A stretch of 64,000 nt of DNA from JACVRW01 sp963764665 (GTDB lineage Bacteria > Actinomycetota > Thermoleophilia > Solirubrobacterales > Thermoleophilaceae), in NCBI GenBank assembly GCA_963764665.1, contig CAVXTL010000011.1, positions 62,001 to 126,000 on the forward strand, in the 5' to 3' direction. Both the position numbers and the translations under genes were made by a program. The notes under the pieces are model-generated. The model was not told the origin of the DNA. It ran no database searches and worked only from the letters and a program-made list of their open reading frames with translations. Below, in pieces: positions 1-7,306 of this stretch. Numbering within the stretch: position 1 is the first letter of the stretch; each line of letters starts with the position of its first letter.

Positions 1-447
1 TTGGAGGATCCGCCCACACGCCGACTTGACCCCGGCAGGGGTTCCTCGGGCGGCCGGCGGCCGCCGCGCAGGCCCGAGCAGGAGGCCATCTACCGGCGCC
101 GGCGCCTGGCCGCTATCGGCGGAGCCGTGCTCGTCATCCTGCTGATCGTCCTGATCGCCACCGCGGTCGGGGGCGGAGGGGACGACGAGCCGAGCAGCGA
201 CCCGGCGGACCTCGGTGTGCAGACCACGCCCGACAACCTCGGTGGCTCGTCGGGCACCGATACCGAGACCACGGACACCGAGACCGAGACGTCCACCACC
301 GTCACGCCCGTGGCCCCGCCGGCCGGCACGGGCGACCCGAGCGGCGGAACCGCGACACCGGCCACCCCGCCCGTCGAGACCACTCCGCAGCCGGCCGCCC
401 CGGAGGGCGGCGAGGGCGGCGGGGCCGTGGCTCCCGCCGAGCCCTAG
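1..447 (+). CDS. Single-pass membrane protein with Thr/Pro-rich tail, possibly cut at the left edge
   Basis: The frame is open from base 1 (a TTG) to the TAG at 445-447, giving 148 residues. The true start may lie outside the window. A basic, Arg-rich segment (about residues 7-35) precedes one hydrophobic helix (about 36-56, rich in Ile, Leu, Val and Ala). The rest is low-complexity Thr/Glu/Pro/Gly sequence with no recognisable fold. By the positive-inside rule the tail should be outside the cell. Similar tails occur in actinobacterial anchored linker proteins, but no family is recognised and function is unknown. It converges on arfB. Confidence 0.55.
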   Translation: MEDPPTRRLDPGRGSSGGRRPPRRPEQEAIYRRRRLAAIGGAVLVILLIVLIATAVGGGGDDEPSSDPADLGVQTTPDNLGGSSGTDTETTDTETETSTTVTPVAPPAGTGDPSGGTATPATPPVETTPQPAAPEGGEGGGAVAPAEP

Positions 448-461
448 GCGCTCCGAAGTTC

Positions 462-878
462 CTAGTGATCGTCGCCTGAGGGGCGCCTGCGCGCGCGTTT
501 GGTCTCCCCGCGGCGCTTCTTCGACTCCACGCGCCGGTGCCGAGAGGACGCGGTGGGCCTGGTGGCCCGCCGCGTGCGCTGGACCGCGAGGGCGGACTCC
601 AGCTTCGCCCGCAGGCGCTCGAGCGCCAGCTGCCGGTTCCGCGCCTGGCTGCGGGTGTCCTGGGCGCTGGCGCGCACCACCCGTCCGGCGCGGCCCATGA
701 TGCGGCGCTTCTGCTCGTCGTCGAGGGCGGCCGACGCTTCGACGTCGAACGACGCCTCCACCCGCGACGCCGTCACGTTCGCGTGCTGGCCCCCCGGTCC
801 CGAGGAGCGGCTCGTGCGCAGCTCGATCTCGGTGAGCGGCACCGCCACGCCGCGTCCGATGTGCAGCTCGTCCGCCAT
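462..878 (-). CDS. arfB: Alternative ribosome-rescue factor ArfB (YaeJ-type peptidyl-tRNA hydrolase)
   Basis: This 138-residue protein has the release-factor catalytic loop: GGQ at residues 29-31 within SSGPGGQHANV. A long basic C-terminal tail rich in Arg and Lys follows, as in ArfB, where it inserts into the empty mRNA channel of a stalled ribosome. It lacks the codon-recognition domains of RF1/RF2, so rescue of non-stop complexes is the expected role. The start is set at the ATG at 876-878 because homology begins at MADEL and a TAGGCT hexamer lies 8 nt upstream. It diverges from the PfkB-type kinase gene, with a hairpin repeat in the gap. Confidence 0.9.
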   Translation of the reverse strand: MADELHIGRGVAVPLTEIELRTSRSSGPGGQHANVTASRVEASFDVEASAALDDEQKRRIMGRAGRVVRASAQDTRSQARNRQLALERLRAKLESALAVQRTRRATRPTASSRHRRVESKKRRGETKRARRRPSGDDH

Positions 879-886
879 GCGCCGCC

Positions 887-892
887 AGCCTA
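887..892 (-). promoter_or_regulatory. -10 box of arfB (leaderless)
   Basis: TAGGCT on the minus strand, 8 nt before the arfB ATG. No Shine-Dalgarno fits between them, so transcription probably starts at the start codon. Confidence 0.5.
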
Positions 893-895
893 GAC

Positions 896-933
896 GGCAT
901 CGGGGCGCAGCCGGCCGAGCCGGCTGCTTCCGC
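896..933 (+). repeat. Interspersed hairpin repeat, copy 1
   Basis: A 38-bp element with a 9-bp perfect stem: arms at 907-915 (GCAGCCGGC) and 919-927 (GCCGGCTGC) around a CGA loop. The flanks are conserved, GGCATCGG before and TTCCGC after. It lies between the divergent arfB and kinase starts. Other copies are at 2644, 4267, 14485 and 57970. Confidence 0.8.
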
Positions 934-937
934 AACT

Positions 938-943
938 TAGACT
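938..943 (+). promoter_or_regulatory. -10 box of the PfkB kinase gene (leaderless)
   Basis: TAGACT ending 8 nt before the ATG at 952, with no Shine-Dalgarno sequence. Hairpin repeat copy 1 occupies the position expected for the -35 region. Confidence 0.55.
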
Positions 944-951
944 GCGCCGCG

Positions 952-1776
952 ATGCGCGCGGCGGTGGTTGGGCACGTGGAATGGATCGAGTTCGCCGCCG
1001 TGCCCGCGGTGCCGAGCGCCGGCGACATCGTCCACGCGCGCGAGGTCTGGGAGGAGCCAGGGGGAGGGGGAGCGGTGGCCGCGGTTCAGCTCGCGAAGCT
1101 CGCGGGGGAGGCCACGCTCTACACCGCGCTCGGCGACGACGAGCTCGGCCACCGCGCCAAGCGCGAGCTGGAGGCGCTCGGCCTGCGGGTGGAGGCGACC
1201 TTCCGGCCCGAGCCCCAGCGGCGCGCGTTCGTGCACGTGGACGGCGCCGGCGAGCGCACCATCACCGTGATCGGCGACCGGCTCGGCCCGCGCGCCGACG
1301 ACCCGCTGCCCTGGCGCGAGCTGAGCGACACCGACGCCGTGTACCTGACCGCCGGCGACCCCGCGGCGGTGCGGCTGGCGCGCGCGGCCCGCGTGCTCGT
1401 GTCCACCGTGCGCGGGATCGAGGCGCTGGCCGAGGCGGGCGTGGAGCTGGACGCGCTCGTGTCGAGCGGCGCCGACAGCGGCGAGCGCTACGAGACCGGC
1501 ACGCTCGACCCGGCCCCGCGTGCCGTGGTGCGCACAGGCGGCGCCGCGGGCGGCAGATGGGAGACCGCCGACGCCGCCGGTGGCTACGAGGCCGTCCCGC
1601 TGCCCGGGCCGATCCGCGACGCGTACGGCTGCGGTGACAGCTTCGCGGCCGGTCTCACCTACGGTCTCGGCGCCGGCATGGCCCTGCCGGCGGCGCTCGA
1701 GCTGGGGGCCCGCTGCGGGGCGGCGTGCCTGACCGGCCGCGGCCCGTACGAGGGGCAGCTGCGGCAGGCGACATGA
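952..1776 (+). CDS. PfkB-family carbohydrate/nucleoside kinase
   Basis: A 274-residue ribokinase-fold (PfkB) kinase. The N-terminal part contains the Gly-rich stretch EPGGGGAVAAVQLA that closes over the sugar. The C-terminal PfkB signature is DAYGCGDSFAAGL, with catalytic Asp229; it reads GCGD where most members have GAGD. The substrate cannot be told from sequence; ribokinase, fructokinase and adenosine kinase activities all exist in the family. The ATG at 952 is chosen because homology starts there and a -10 box sits 8 nt upstream. The TGA overlaps the next ATG (ATGA), so the two genes are translationally coupled. Confidence 0.85.
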   Translation: MRAAVVGHVEWIEFAAVPAVPSAGDIVHAREVWEEPGGGGAVAAVQLAKLAGEATLYTALGDDELGHRAKRELEALGLRVEATFRPEPQRRAFVHVDGAGERTITVIGDRLGPRADDPLPWRELSDTDAVYLTAGDPAAVRLARAARVLVSTVRGIEALAEAGVELDALVSSGADSGERYETGTLDPAPRAVVRTGGAAGGRWETADAAGGYEAVPLPGPIRDAYGCGDSFAAGLTYGLGAGMALPAALELGARCGAACLTGRGPYEGQLRQAT

Positions 1777-2642
1777 GCCACCTCGGCCCGGCGGCGGCCT
1801 GGGCGTCCGAGCAGGTCGAGGCGGTCCGCGACGACCCGGCCGGACGTCTGGCGCTCCTCACCACGACCTACCACGGCCCCTACGGCCGCGCGCCGAAGCA
1901 CCTGCCCTTCCGGCGAGCGGCGCTGTCGTTCATGCGCTGGCAGGAGAAGCGGGGGGTGCTCGACCCGCTCGGCGCGACCCCGCCGGGCAGCCGCTGGTGG
2001 CGCGCCGTCAACGAGCGCCTGCTGCGCGATGGCTGCGAGTCGGTCGCGTTCGCGGGCGGGATGGGCGGAGAGCCATCGTCGCGGACGGTCGGCCTGTGGC
2101 AGTCGTTCGTGGCCGGGCCGACGGCTCGCACCTGGTACCGGGCCCACAACGCGAGCATCGTCGCGGCGTACCTCGAGCACCGCGCCCTGGCCGACTGCGA
2201 GAGCGCAGGCGAGCGCTTCTTCCTCAACGTCGTCCTCCTGCGGGTGCTCTACGCCCACGCCCTCGTGGCGGCCCCGCGCCTGGCGCTCGGGCGCTTCGCC
2301 CCGCTGGGGCGCCTGCTCGGGGATCCACGACTCGGCATGGCCGGGGCCTTCCTGTCGCTCGGGCGCGTCCTGCCGGACCGCTACCCGCTCGACCGCGACG
2401 TGGGCGAGTACGTCAACTCGGAGCAGAGCCTTGGGCGACTGCTCGACTTCGGCGTGATCCAGCCGCGCCTGGCCGGCCTCTACGACTGGTCGGCGGCGGA
2501 GCTCGGCGAGGACGAGCTGTGCGACCTGATCCGCGACGGCTGGCCGGCGTACGCATGGCCGGTGGCCGCCCATGACGTCTGGGAGCTGCGCAAGCCGTCG
2601 CTGCCGGTGCGTGCGCTGCGGGTGGCCACCGCCGCGCGTTGA
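1773..2642 (+). CDS. Conserved-looking protein of unknown function coupled to the PfkB kinase
   Basis: A 289-residue protein I do not recognise. It has no signal peptide or clear membrane helix and is rich in Arg, Leu, Trp and Tyr. Aromatic patches include SRWWRAVNERLL (about 74-85) and ARTWYRAHNAS (about 117-127), and the body appears mainly helical. The start ATG overlaps the kinase stop in an ATGA, so it is cotranslated with the kinase and may act on the same small molecule, which is only inference from context. A hairpin repeat follows 1 bp after the stop. Confidence 0.7.
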   Translation: MSHLGPAAAWASEQVEAVRDDPAGRLALLTTTYHGPYGRAPKHLPFRRAALSFMRWQEKRGVLDPLGATPPGSRWWRAVNERLLRDGCESVAFAGGMGGEPSSRTVGLWQSFVAGPTARTWYRAHNASIVAAYLEHRALADCESAGERFFLNVVLLRVLYAHALVAAPRLALGRFAPLGRLLGDPRLGMAGAFLSLGRVLPDRYPLDRDVGEYVNSEQSLGRLLDFGVIQPRLAGLYDWSAAELGEDELCDLIRDGWPAYAWPVAAHDVWELRKPSLPVRALRVATAAR

Positions 2643-2643
2643 G

Positions 2644-2681
2644 ATAATCGGTGCGCAGCCGGCCGAGCCGGCTGCTTCCGC
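2644..2681 (+). repeat. Interspersed hairpin repeat, copy 2
   Basis: Arms at 2655-2663 and 2667-2675 form the same 9-bp perfect stem as copy 1, with a CGA loop and a TTCCGC tail. It sits between the convergent unknown gene and rhodanese gene, where it could terminate transcription. Confidence 0.8.
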
Positions 2682-2688
2682 TAACGGG

Positions 2689-3038
2689 CTAGTGGGCGGC
2701 GACGTTGCCGTCGTCGGGCTCGATCGGCAGGCCCTTCTCGACCCAGGCGAGCAGTCCCCGGCGAGGTTGTACGCATCCAGGCCCGAGGCGCGGAACGCCT
2801 GCGTGGCCACGGCGGAGCGGTGGCCGCTGCGGCAGTAGAAGACCACGGGCGGGTCACCGTTCAGCGAGCCGGCCTCCGCGGAGAGCTGGTCCATCTCCAC
2901 ATGCCGCGCGCCGGCGATGCGGCCCTCGTTCCACTCGTAGGTCTCGCGCACGTCCACGAGCCGGATCTCGCCCTTCGCGGCGAGCTCCGACGCCTGCTCG
3001 GGCGTGAGGTCCTCCTGGAGGTGCTGGAGCGAAGTCAC
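2689..3038 (-). pseudogene. Single-domain rhodanese, broken by a 1-bp frameshift near its 3' end
   Basis: The protein starts at a GTG (3036-3038) and reads a rhodanese fold with active-site loop YCRSGHRS, catalytic Cys69. After AYNLAG (about residue 93) the frame is lost: restoring one G in the GGGG run (bases 2756-2759 on the plus strand) yields the usual ending, GLLAWVEKGLPIEP then DDGNVAAH and a TAG at 2689-2691, 116 residues. As written the gene reads on out of frame. It may be a sequencing indel or a real lesion that damages only the last fifth. Single-domain rhodaneses move sulfane sulfur, for example from thiosulfate or persulfides, in the cytoplasm. It diverges from the SDR gene. Confidence 0.8.
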
Positions 3039-3046
3039 GGTCCGCG

Positions 3047-3079
3047 AGGCTAGCGGGCGCGGCGAGCGGGCCGTAGAGT
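3047..3079. promoter_or_regulatory. Divergent leaderless promoters of rhodanese and SDR genes
   Basis: The minus strand has TAGCCT (3047-3052) 8 nt before the rhodanese GTG. The plus strand has TAGAGT (3074-3079) 8 nt before the SDR ATG. Neither gene has a Shine-Dalgarno sequence. Confidence 0.5.
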
Positions 3080-3087
3080 GCGCCGGT

Positions 3088-3985
3088 ATGGATCTGCGCG
3101 GCAAGACCATCCTCATAACCGGCGCGGCACGCGGGATCGGCGCGGAGTCGGCGCGCCAGCTCTCGGCGCGCGGCGCCCGGATCGCCCTGGTGGGGCTCGA
3201 GCCCGAGGAGCTGGAGCGGGTGGCTCGCCAGTGCGGTCCCGACGCGGCCGCGTTCGAGGCCGACGTGACCGACAGCGACGCCCTGGCCGGCGTGGTGGAG
3301 TCCGTGGTGGAGCGCTTCGGCGGCATCGACGTGGTGATGGCCAACGCGGGGGTGGCCGGCACGGGCTTCGTCCGCTCGTTGGATCCCGGAGCCTTCGAGC
3401 GGACCATCGAGGTCAACCTGCTCGGGGTGTTCCGCACGGTTCGCGCCTGCCTCCCGCACGTGATCGAGCGGCGCGGATACGTGCTCGTGATCGCGTCGCT
3501 CGCAGCGGCTTCGCACGGCCCCGGCATGGCCGCCTACGCGGCGAGCAAGGCGGGAGCCGAGGCCTTCGGCAACTCGCTGCGCGCCGAGGTGGCGCACCTC
3601 GGGGTGGACGTGGGCGTGGGCTACTTCGCCTTCCTCGACACGGACATGGTGCGCGGCGGGGACTCCCACCCCGTGTTCCGCGAATCGCGATCGGAGATAC
3701 CCGGGCCGTTGGGCAAGACCCACTCGCTGTCGGATGCCGTGGGCAAGATCGTGGCCGGCATCGAGGGGCGCGCGCGGACGGTGGTCCACCCCGGCTGGAT
3801 CCGGGTGATGCTGGTGCTCAGAGGGATGCTGGGGCCGCTCCTCGAACGCGGGTCTGGAAAGCGGATCGCCGACCTCGACGCAGCCTTCGCTCGCGACGTG
3901 GCCGAGCGCGGCCCGGAGGCTGCCTCGGCGCTTGTCGGCGCGGGCGGCCAGGCCGACCGAGCGCCGCGAGACGGCGTCCACCTGA
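3088..3985 (+). CDS. Short-chain dehydrogenase/reductase with a disturbed 3' end
   Basis: A classical SDR. The NAD(P)-binding motif TGAARGIG is at about residues 12-19, NAG of ANAGVAG at about 92, and the catalytic Tyr-Lys pair is in YAASKAG (about 150-156) after a Ser in VIASLAAAS. The body is complete to the family-like ending VGAGGQAD (about 290). The frame then stays open as far as 4743, across the whole next gene and into the opposite-strand ATPase gene, which is implausible. Shifting by one base after about 3960 gives a TGA at 3983-3985, 12 bp before the next ATG; I use that as the end. A small indel is the simplest explanation. The substrate is unknown. Confidence 0.75.
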
Positions 3986-3997
3986 TTCTCCGATTCC

Positions 3998-4267
3998 ATG
4001 GCCAAGCGCGATCCCCGCATGGTGCCCCTCGGATACGGCAAGTTCGTGCGTGCCGACCGGGTCTTCGCGCTGGTTCCGATCGAGGGATCCGAGCGGCGCG
4101 ACGGCCGCCGCACCTACGTGCACGTGGACGGGCTCACAGAGCCCGTGGTGGCCTCGCGCTCCGAGCGCGCGATCCTCGCCGACGTGGAGACCGCCCTCGC
4201 CGAAGCGGCGGGCCTGCCGCGGCGGCGCTCCAGGGTGGCCACCACCGGCCAGGAGAGCCTGCTGTAG
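3998..4267 (+). CDS. Small RemA-like (DUF370-type) protein
   Basis: 89 residues. The segment LGYGKFVRADRVFALVPIEG (about 11-30) and the following GRRTYVHVDGLTEP...ERAIL resemble the DUF370/RemA pattern: a first strand with IGFGN, then RIIAI, then a GRRTRAVI strand. RemA of Bacillus is a DNA-binding activator of matrix genes that forms ring oligomers. The match is judged by eye, so the family call is tentative. It lies 12 bp after the probable end of the SDR gene and is followed immediately by a hairpin repeat. The C-terminal 20 residues are basic and look disordered. Confidence 0.6.
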   Translation: MAKRDPRMVPLGYGKFVRADRVFALVPIEGSERRDGRRTYVHVDGLTEPVVASRSERAILADVETALAEAAGLPRRRSRVATTGQESLL

Positions 4268-4304
4268 GCATCGGTGCGCACCCGGCCGAGCCGGCTGCTT
4301 CCGC
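4267..4304 (+). repeat. Interspersed hairpin repeat, copy 3
   Basis: Same 38-bp element, arms 4278-4286 (GCACCCGGC) and 4290-4298 (GCCGGCTGC). This copy has one unpaired position in the stem (C opposite C), intermediate between the two perfectly paired versions. It lies between convergent genes and overlaps the last base of the upstream stop codon. Confidence 0.8.
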
Positions 4305-4313
4305 ACGGCGCCG

Positions 4314-5493
4314 CTACGGCCGAAGCGGATCCAGCTCGGCCAGGTACGCCCTGAGCAGCGGGTTGATGATCCGCCAGTCGCCGCGCGCCACGTGCTCGAC
4401 CACACCGGCGTGCTGGAGGCGCTTGAGCACGCGGTCGCGCACCCCGGGGTGCAGCCGGCTCTGGGGCGGATGGCCCGTGGCCAGCCCGCGCGCCACGGCC
4501 AGCGCCTGGCGGTGCAGCCTCCGGATGCTCTCCACGGTCTGCTCCATCGTCGGGCGGTCGCCGGCAATCGCGCGCTGGAACGCCAGCTCCACCAGGTCGG
4601 CGCTGATCGTGGTGGTCTCGAGCTGGACCGAGAGCAGGTGGGCCTGCTGCGCCACGAGCATCGTTGCGCGCGGATGGCCGGCGCCGAGCTCGATCAGGCG
4701 CCCGAGGGCCGGGTCGGCGATCAGGCAGCCGTCCACGGCGTAGCGCTCGACCAGCCCCTTCCTCCACGCGTCCGCGTCGATCGCCCCGAGCTCGTAGAAC
4801 TCGCCGAAGCCGCTGAAGGCGCGGTCGCTCGGGCCGAACAGGTCCCGCATCACGTGCTCCACGCTGCCGGCGAACAGGTAGCTGACGCTCGACGTGCGCT
4901 GGAAGATGGCCCGCATGCGCTTGGTGACCGCATCGGGGTCCCCGTACGGCTTGCGCTCGGCGGCCACCTCCTGGAACTCGTCGAAGAAGAGCACGAGCCG
5001 CTTGCGGTCCGCCTTGGCCACGGCCTCCGGCAGGCGCAGCGCCGCATCGAGGGCCTTCTGCGGCTCCTCGGCCGCCAGGCCCGGCGACAGGGCGATCTCC
5101 ACGCCCTCGCCGAGCTCCTGCCCCAGCTTCAGCACCGCGGTGGCCTGCGCCGCCGACAGCGCCGCGCGGCCCGCCTTGCGCGTGGCGCGCACGAGGCGGT
5201 GGGCGGCCGACCGGTTCCTGATCACCTGGACCGCCAGCGTCTCCGCCAGCTCCGCGGCGTCCCCCACGCGGAAGAGGTCCACCTTCGCGATGTAGTGCCC
5301 CTGGGCCTCGCAGCGCGTGAGCACCGCGTCGCAGACGCTGGTCTTGCCCGTGCGCCTGCGGTCCCGCCAGCCAGAGGTGAAGGCCGTTCTCCAGCCGGCT
5401 GGTGAGCTCGTCGACGTCGCGCTCCCGGCCGATCATCTGGCTGGCCGGGATCGGCTCGTTGGTGGGGAACAGCTCCGCGCTCGCCTGTCGCAT
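4314..5493 (-). pseudogene. AAA ATPase of the COG1672 type with C-terminal winged helix; frameshift in the Walker A motif
   Basis: The N-terminal piece (ATG at 5491-5493) reads SQMIGRERDVDELTSRLENG then LHLWLAGP. The remainder, in another frame, begins at VLTRCEAQGHYIAKVDLF and carries Walker B LVLFFDEFQEV, a sensor-like segment FAGSVEHVMRDLF and a winged-helix-like end. Removing one base at about 5356-5361 joins the two as GPRRTGKTS, a perfect P-loop, giving about 392 residues. So a single extra base destroys the ATP site. The family is often self-standing, with a C-terminal helix-turn-helix-like domain, and its role is unclear. The presumed upstream region holds an unusual palindrome array. 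The GGAGG before the ATG is immediately adjacent to it, so the true start may be slightly further in. Confidence 0.75.
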
Positions 5494-5507
5494 CCTCCGT
5501 GGAGGAT
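5492..5507. promoter_or_regulatory. 16-bp palindrome spanning the ATPase start codon and GGAGG
   Basis: ATCCTCC-GT-GGAGGAT is a perfect 7-bp inverted repeat with a 2-nt centre. On the minus strand it covers both the GGAGG sequence and the ATG of the AAA ATPase gene. It could be an operator or, as RNA, hide the start. Confidence 0.45.
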
Positions 5508-5528
5508 ACGGCCGCTTACGCTAGATCT

Positions 5529-5595
5529 GTGTAAATTTTGCGCAGCTCTTGCGCAACACAAACATCGTGTAAAGATTACGCAGGAACTGCGTAAT
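5529..5595. promoter_or_regulatory. AT-rich array of two palindromic units between pntB and the AAA ATPase gene
   Basis: Two 17-bp units beginning GTGTAAA, at 5529-5545 and 5567-5583, match at 14 of 17 positions and are spaced 38 bp apart. Each is the left part of an inverted repeat: TTGCGCA/TGCGCAA at 5538-5544 and 5550-5556, and ATTACGCAG/CTGCGTAAT at 5575-5583 and 5587-5595 with a GAA centre. The block is far more AT-rich than its surroundings. Likely roles are operator for the ATPase gene or, for the second hairpin, end of the pntB transcript. Confidence 0.65.
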
Positions 5596-5601
5596 CGACG
5601 C

Positions 5602-7005
5602 TTAGAGCTCCTTGACCGCGGCCAGCACGGCCGCCACGGACTTCTTGGCGTCGCCGAACAGCAGCGCGGTGTTCTCGTTGTAGAAGAGCGGGTTATCGAT
5701 GCCCGCGAAGCCGGTGTTCATCGAGCGCTTGAGCACGATCACCTGACCGGCCTTGTCCACGTCGAGGATCGGCATCCCGTAGATCGGGGAGTTCTCCTGG
5801 GTGCGGGCGGCCGGGTTGGTCACGTCGTTCGCGCCGATCACCAGCGCCACGTCCGTCTCGGGGAACTCGGGGTTGATCTCGTCCATCTCCTTGAGATGGT
5901 CGTAGGGCACGTCGGCCTCGGCCAGCAGCACGTTCATGTGCCCCGGCATGCGCCCCGCCACGGGATGAATGGCGTAGTCCACGCGCACCCCGCGCTTCTC
6001 GAGCTCGTCGGCCAGCTCGCGCACGGTGTGCTGGGCCTGCGCCACCGCCATGCCGTAGCCGGGCGCCACCACGACCTTGTCGGCGTAGGCCAGCTGGATG
6101 GCCACGTCCGACGCGTCGGTGGAGCGCACCGGCTTCTGCTCGCCGTCGCCGTCGCCCATCGAAACCGACACGCCGCCGAAGCCGCCGGCGATGATGTTGG
6201 GGATCGACCGGTTCATGGCGGTCGCCATCAGGTTGGTGAGGATCGAGCCGGACGCGCCGACGATGATCCCGCCCACGATCAGCGCCACGTTGTCGAGCGC
6301 GATGCCTGCCGCGGCCGCCGACAGGCCGGTCAGGGCGTTGAGCAGCGAGATCACGACCGGCATGTCCGCGCCGCCGATCGGGAGCACGAACATGTTGCCG
6401 AGGAGGCCCGCCGCTACCAGCAGCAGGATGAACAGCCCCTCCGACTCGGCGCCGGCCGCGATCGCCACGGCGGCGCCCACGGCCACGATCGCAAGCAGCG
6501 CGTTGATGAACTGCTGCCCCGGTAGCTGGATCGGGCGGCCGGGGAGGATCTCCTGGAGCTTGCCGAACGCGATGTTCGAGCCCCAGAAGGACACCGACCC
6601 TACGATGGCCGCGAAGACCAGCGGAATGATCACGTCGGTTGGGAGATCGCCTCCCGAGTCGCGGAACTCCGCCCACGCGATCAATGCCACCGCGCCGCCG
6701 CCGACGCCGTTGAACAGCGCCACCATCTGCGGCATCGCGGTCATCTTCACGCTGCGCGCCGCCGGCACGCCCACCGCGGTCCCGAGCACGATGCCGAGCG
6801 CGATCAGCCCGTAGTCGCCCACGCTCTCGTCCAGGAGCGTGGCGCCCACGGCCACGGCCATGCCTGCCGCCGCGACGATGTTGCCGCGCCGCGCGCTGCT
6901 CGGATGGTTGAGCATCCGCAGGCCGATGATGAACAGCGAGAACGCGACGATGTAACAGACCCGGATGAAGTCCGGGTCCTGGAGTGAGAAGGCGCCGGTC
7001 GTCAC
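5602..7005 (-). CDS. pntB: NAD(P) transhydrogenase subunit beta
   Basis: 467 residues. The N-terminal two thirds are a run of hydrophobic helices forming part of the proton channel (domain II). The C-terminal third (from about residue 300) is the NADP-binding domain III, with VVVAPGYGMAVAQAQ, a conserved GANDVTNPAA, and KRSMNTGFAGIDNPLF near the end. With PntA it couples proton entry to hydride transfer from NADH to NADP+, supplying NADPH. The GTG start at 7003-7005 overlaps the TGA of pntAB. Last gene of the three-gene pnt operon. Confidence 0.95.
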   Translation of the reverse strand: MTTGAFSLQDPDFIRVCYIVAFSLFIIGLRMLNHPSSARRGNIVAAAGMAVAVGATLLDESVGDYGLIALGIVLGTAVGVPAARSVKMTAMPQMVALFNGVGGGAVALIAWAEFRDSGGDLPTDVIIPLVFAAIVGSVSFWGSNIAFGKLQEILPGRPIQLPGQQFINALLAIVAVGAAVAIAAGAESEGLFILLLVAAGLLGNMFVLPIGGADMPVVISLLNALTGLSAAAAGIALDNVALIVGGIIVGASGSILTNLMATAMNRSIPNIIAGGFGGVSVSMGDGDGEQKPVRSTDASDVAIQLAYADKVVVAPGYGMAVAQAQHTVRELADELEKRGVRVDYAIHPVAGRMPGHMNVLLAEADVPYDHLKEMDEINPEFPETDVALVIGANDVTNPAARTQENSPIYGMPILDVDKAGQVIVLKRSMNTGFAGIDNPLFYNENTALLFGDAKKSVAAVLAAVKEL

Positions 7006-7304
7006 GCCTTGGGGTCCTTCTTGGGCTCCGGCCGGCGCTTGAACATCTCGAGCATCCGGTCGGTCACGAGGAAGCCGCCGACCACGTTGATCGTGCCGAA
7101 CGCGATCGCGATCACGCACAGGAGCTTGTTGAAGGCACCGTCGGCCTCGCCGATCAGCAGAATTCCGCCAAGCAGGACGATCCCGTGGATCGCGTTGGTG
7201 GCCGACATCAGCGGCGTGTGAAGGGTGTTCGGCACCTTCGAGATGACCTCGAGGCCCACGAACCCGGCGAGCACGAGGATGGTCAGCTCGGTGATGAGGT
7301 CCAT
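7002..7304 (-). CDS. pntAB: NAD(P) transhydrogenase subunit alpha, membrane part
   Basis: 100 residues with three hydrophobic helices (about 5-22, 38-55 and 60-80) and a Lys-rich C-terminus. It corresponds to the membrane domain that in E. coli is fused to the end of PntA; the split three-gene arrangement (alpha1, alpha2, beta) is common in actinobacteria and alphaproteobacteria. The segment TPLMSATNAIHGI is strongly conserved in this subunit. It begins 2 bp after pntAA and overlaps pntB by 4 bp. Confidence 0.92.
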   Translation of the reverse strand: MDLITELTILVLAGFVGLEVISKVPNTLHTPLMSATNAIHGIVLLGGILLIGEADGAFNKLLCVIAIAFGTINVVGGFLVTDRMLEMFKRRPEPKKDPKA

Positions 7305-7306
7305 GG

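Noticed and set aside
1659..3527. A 622-codon minus-strand frame including the rhodanese
   Set aside because: Only the middle part is rhodanese; the ends are shadows, and the length comes from the frameshift.
3004..4743. A 579-residue SDR fusion
   Set aside because: Everything after about 3960 is out of frame with the RemA-like gene and antisense to the ATPase.
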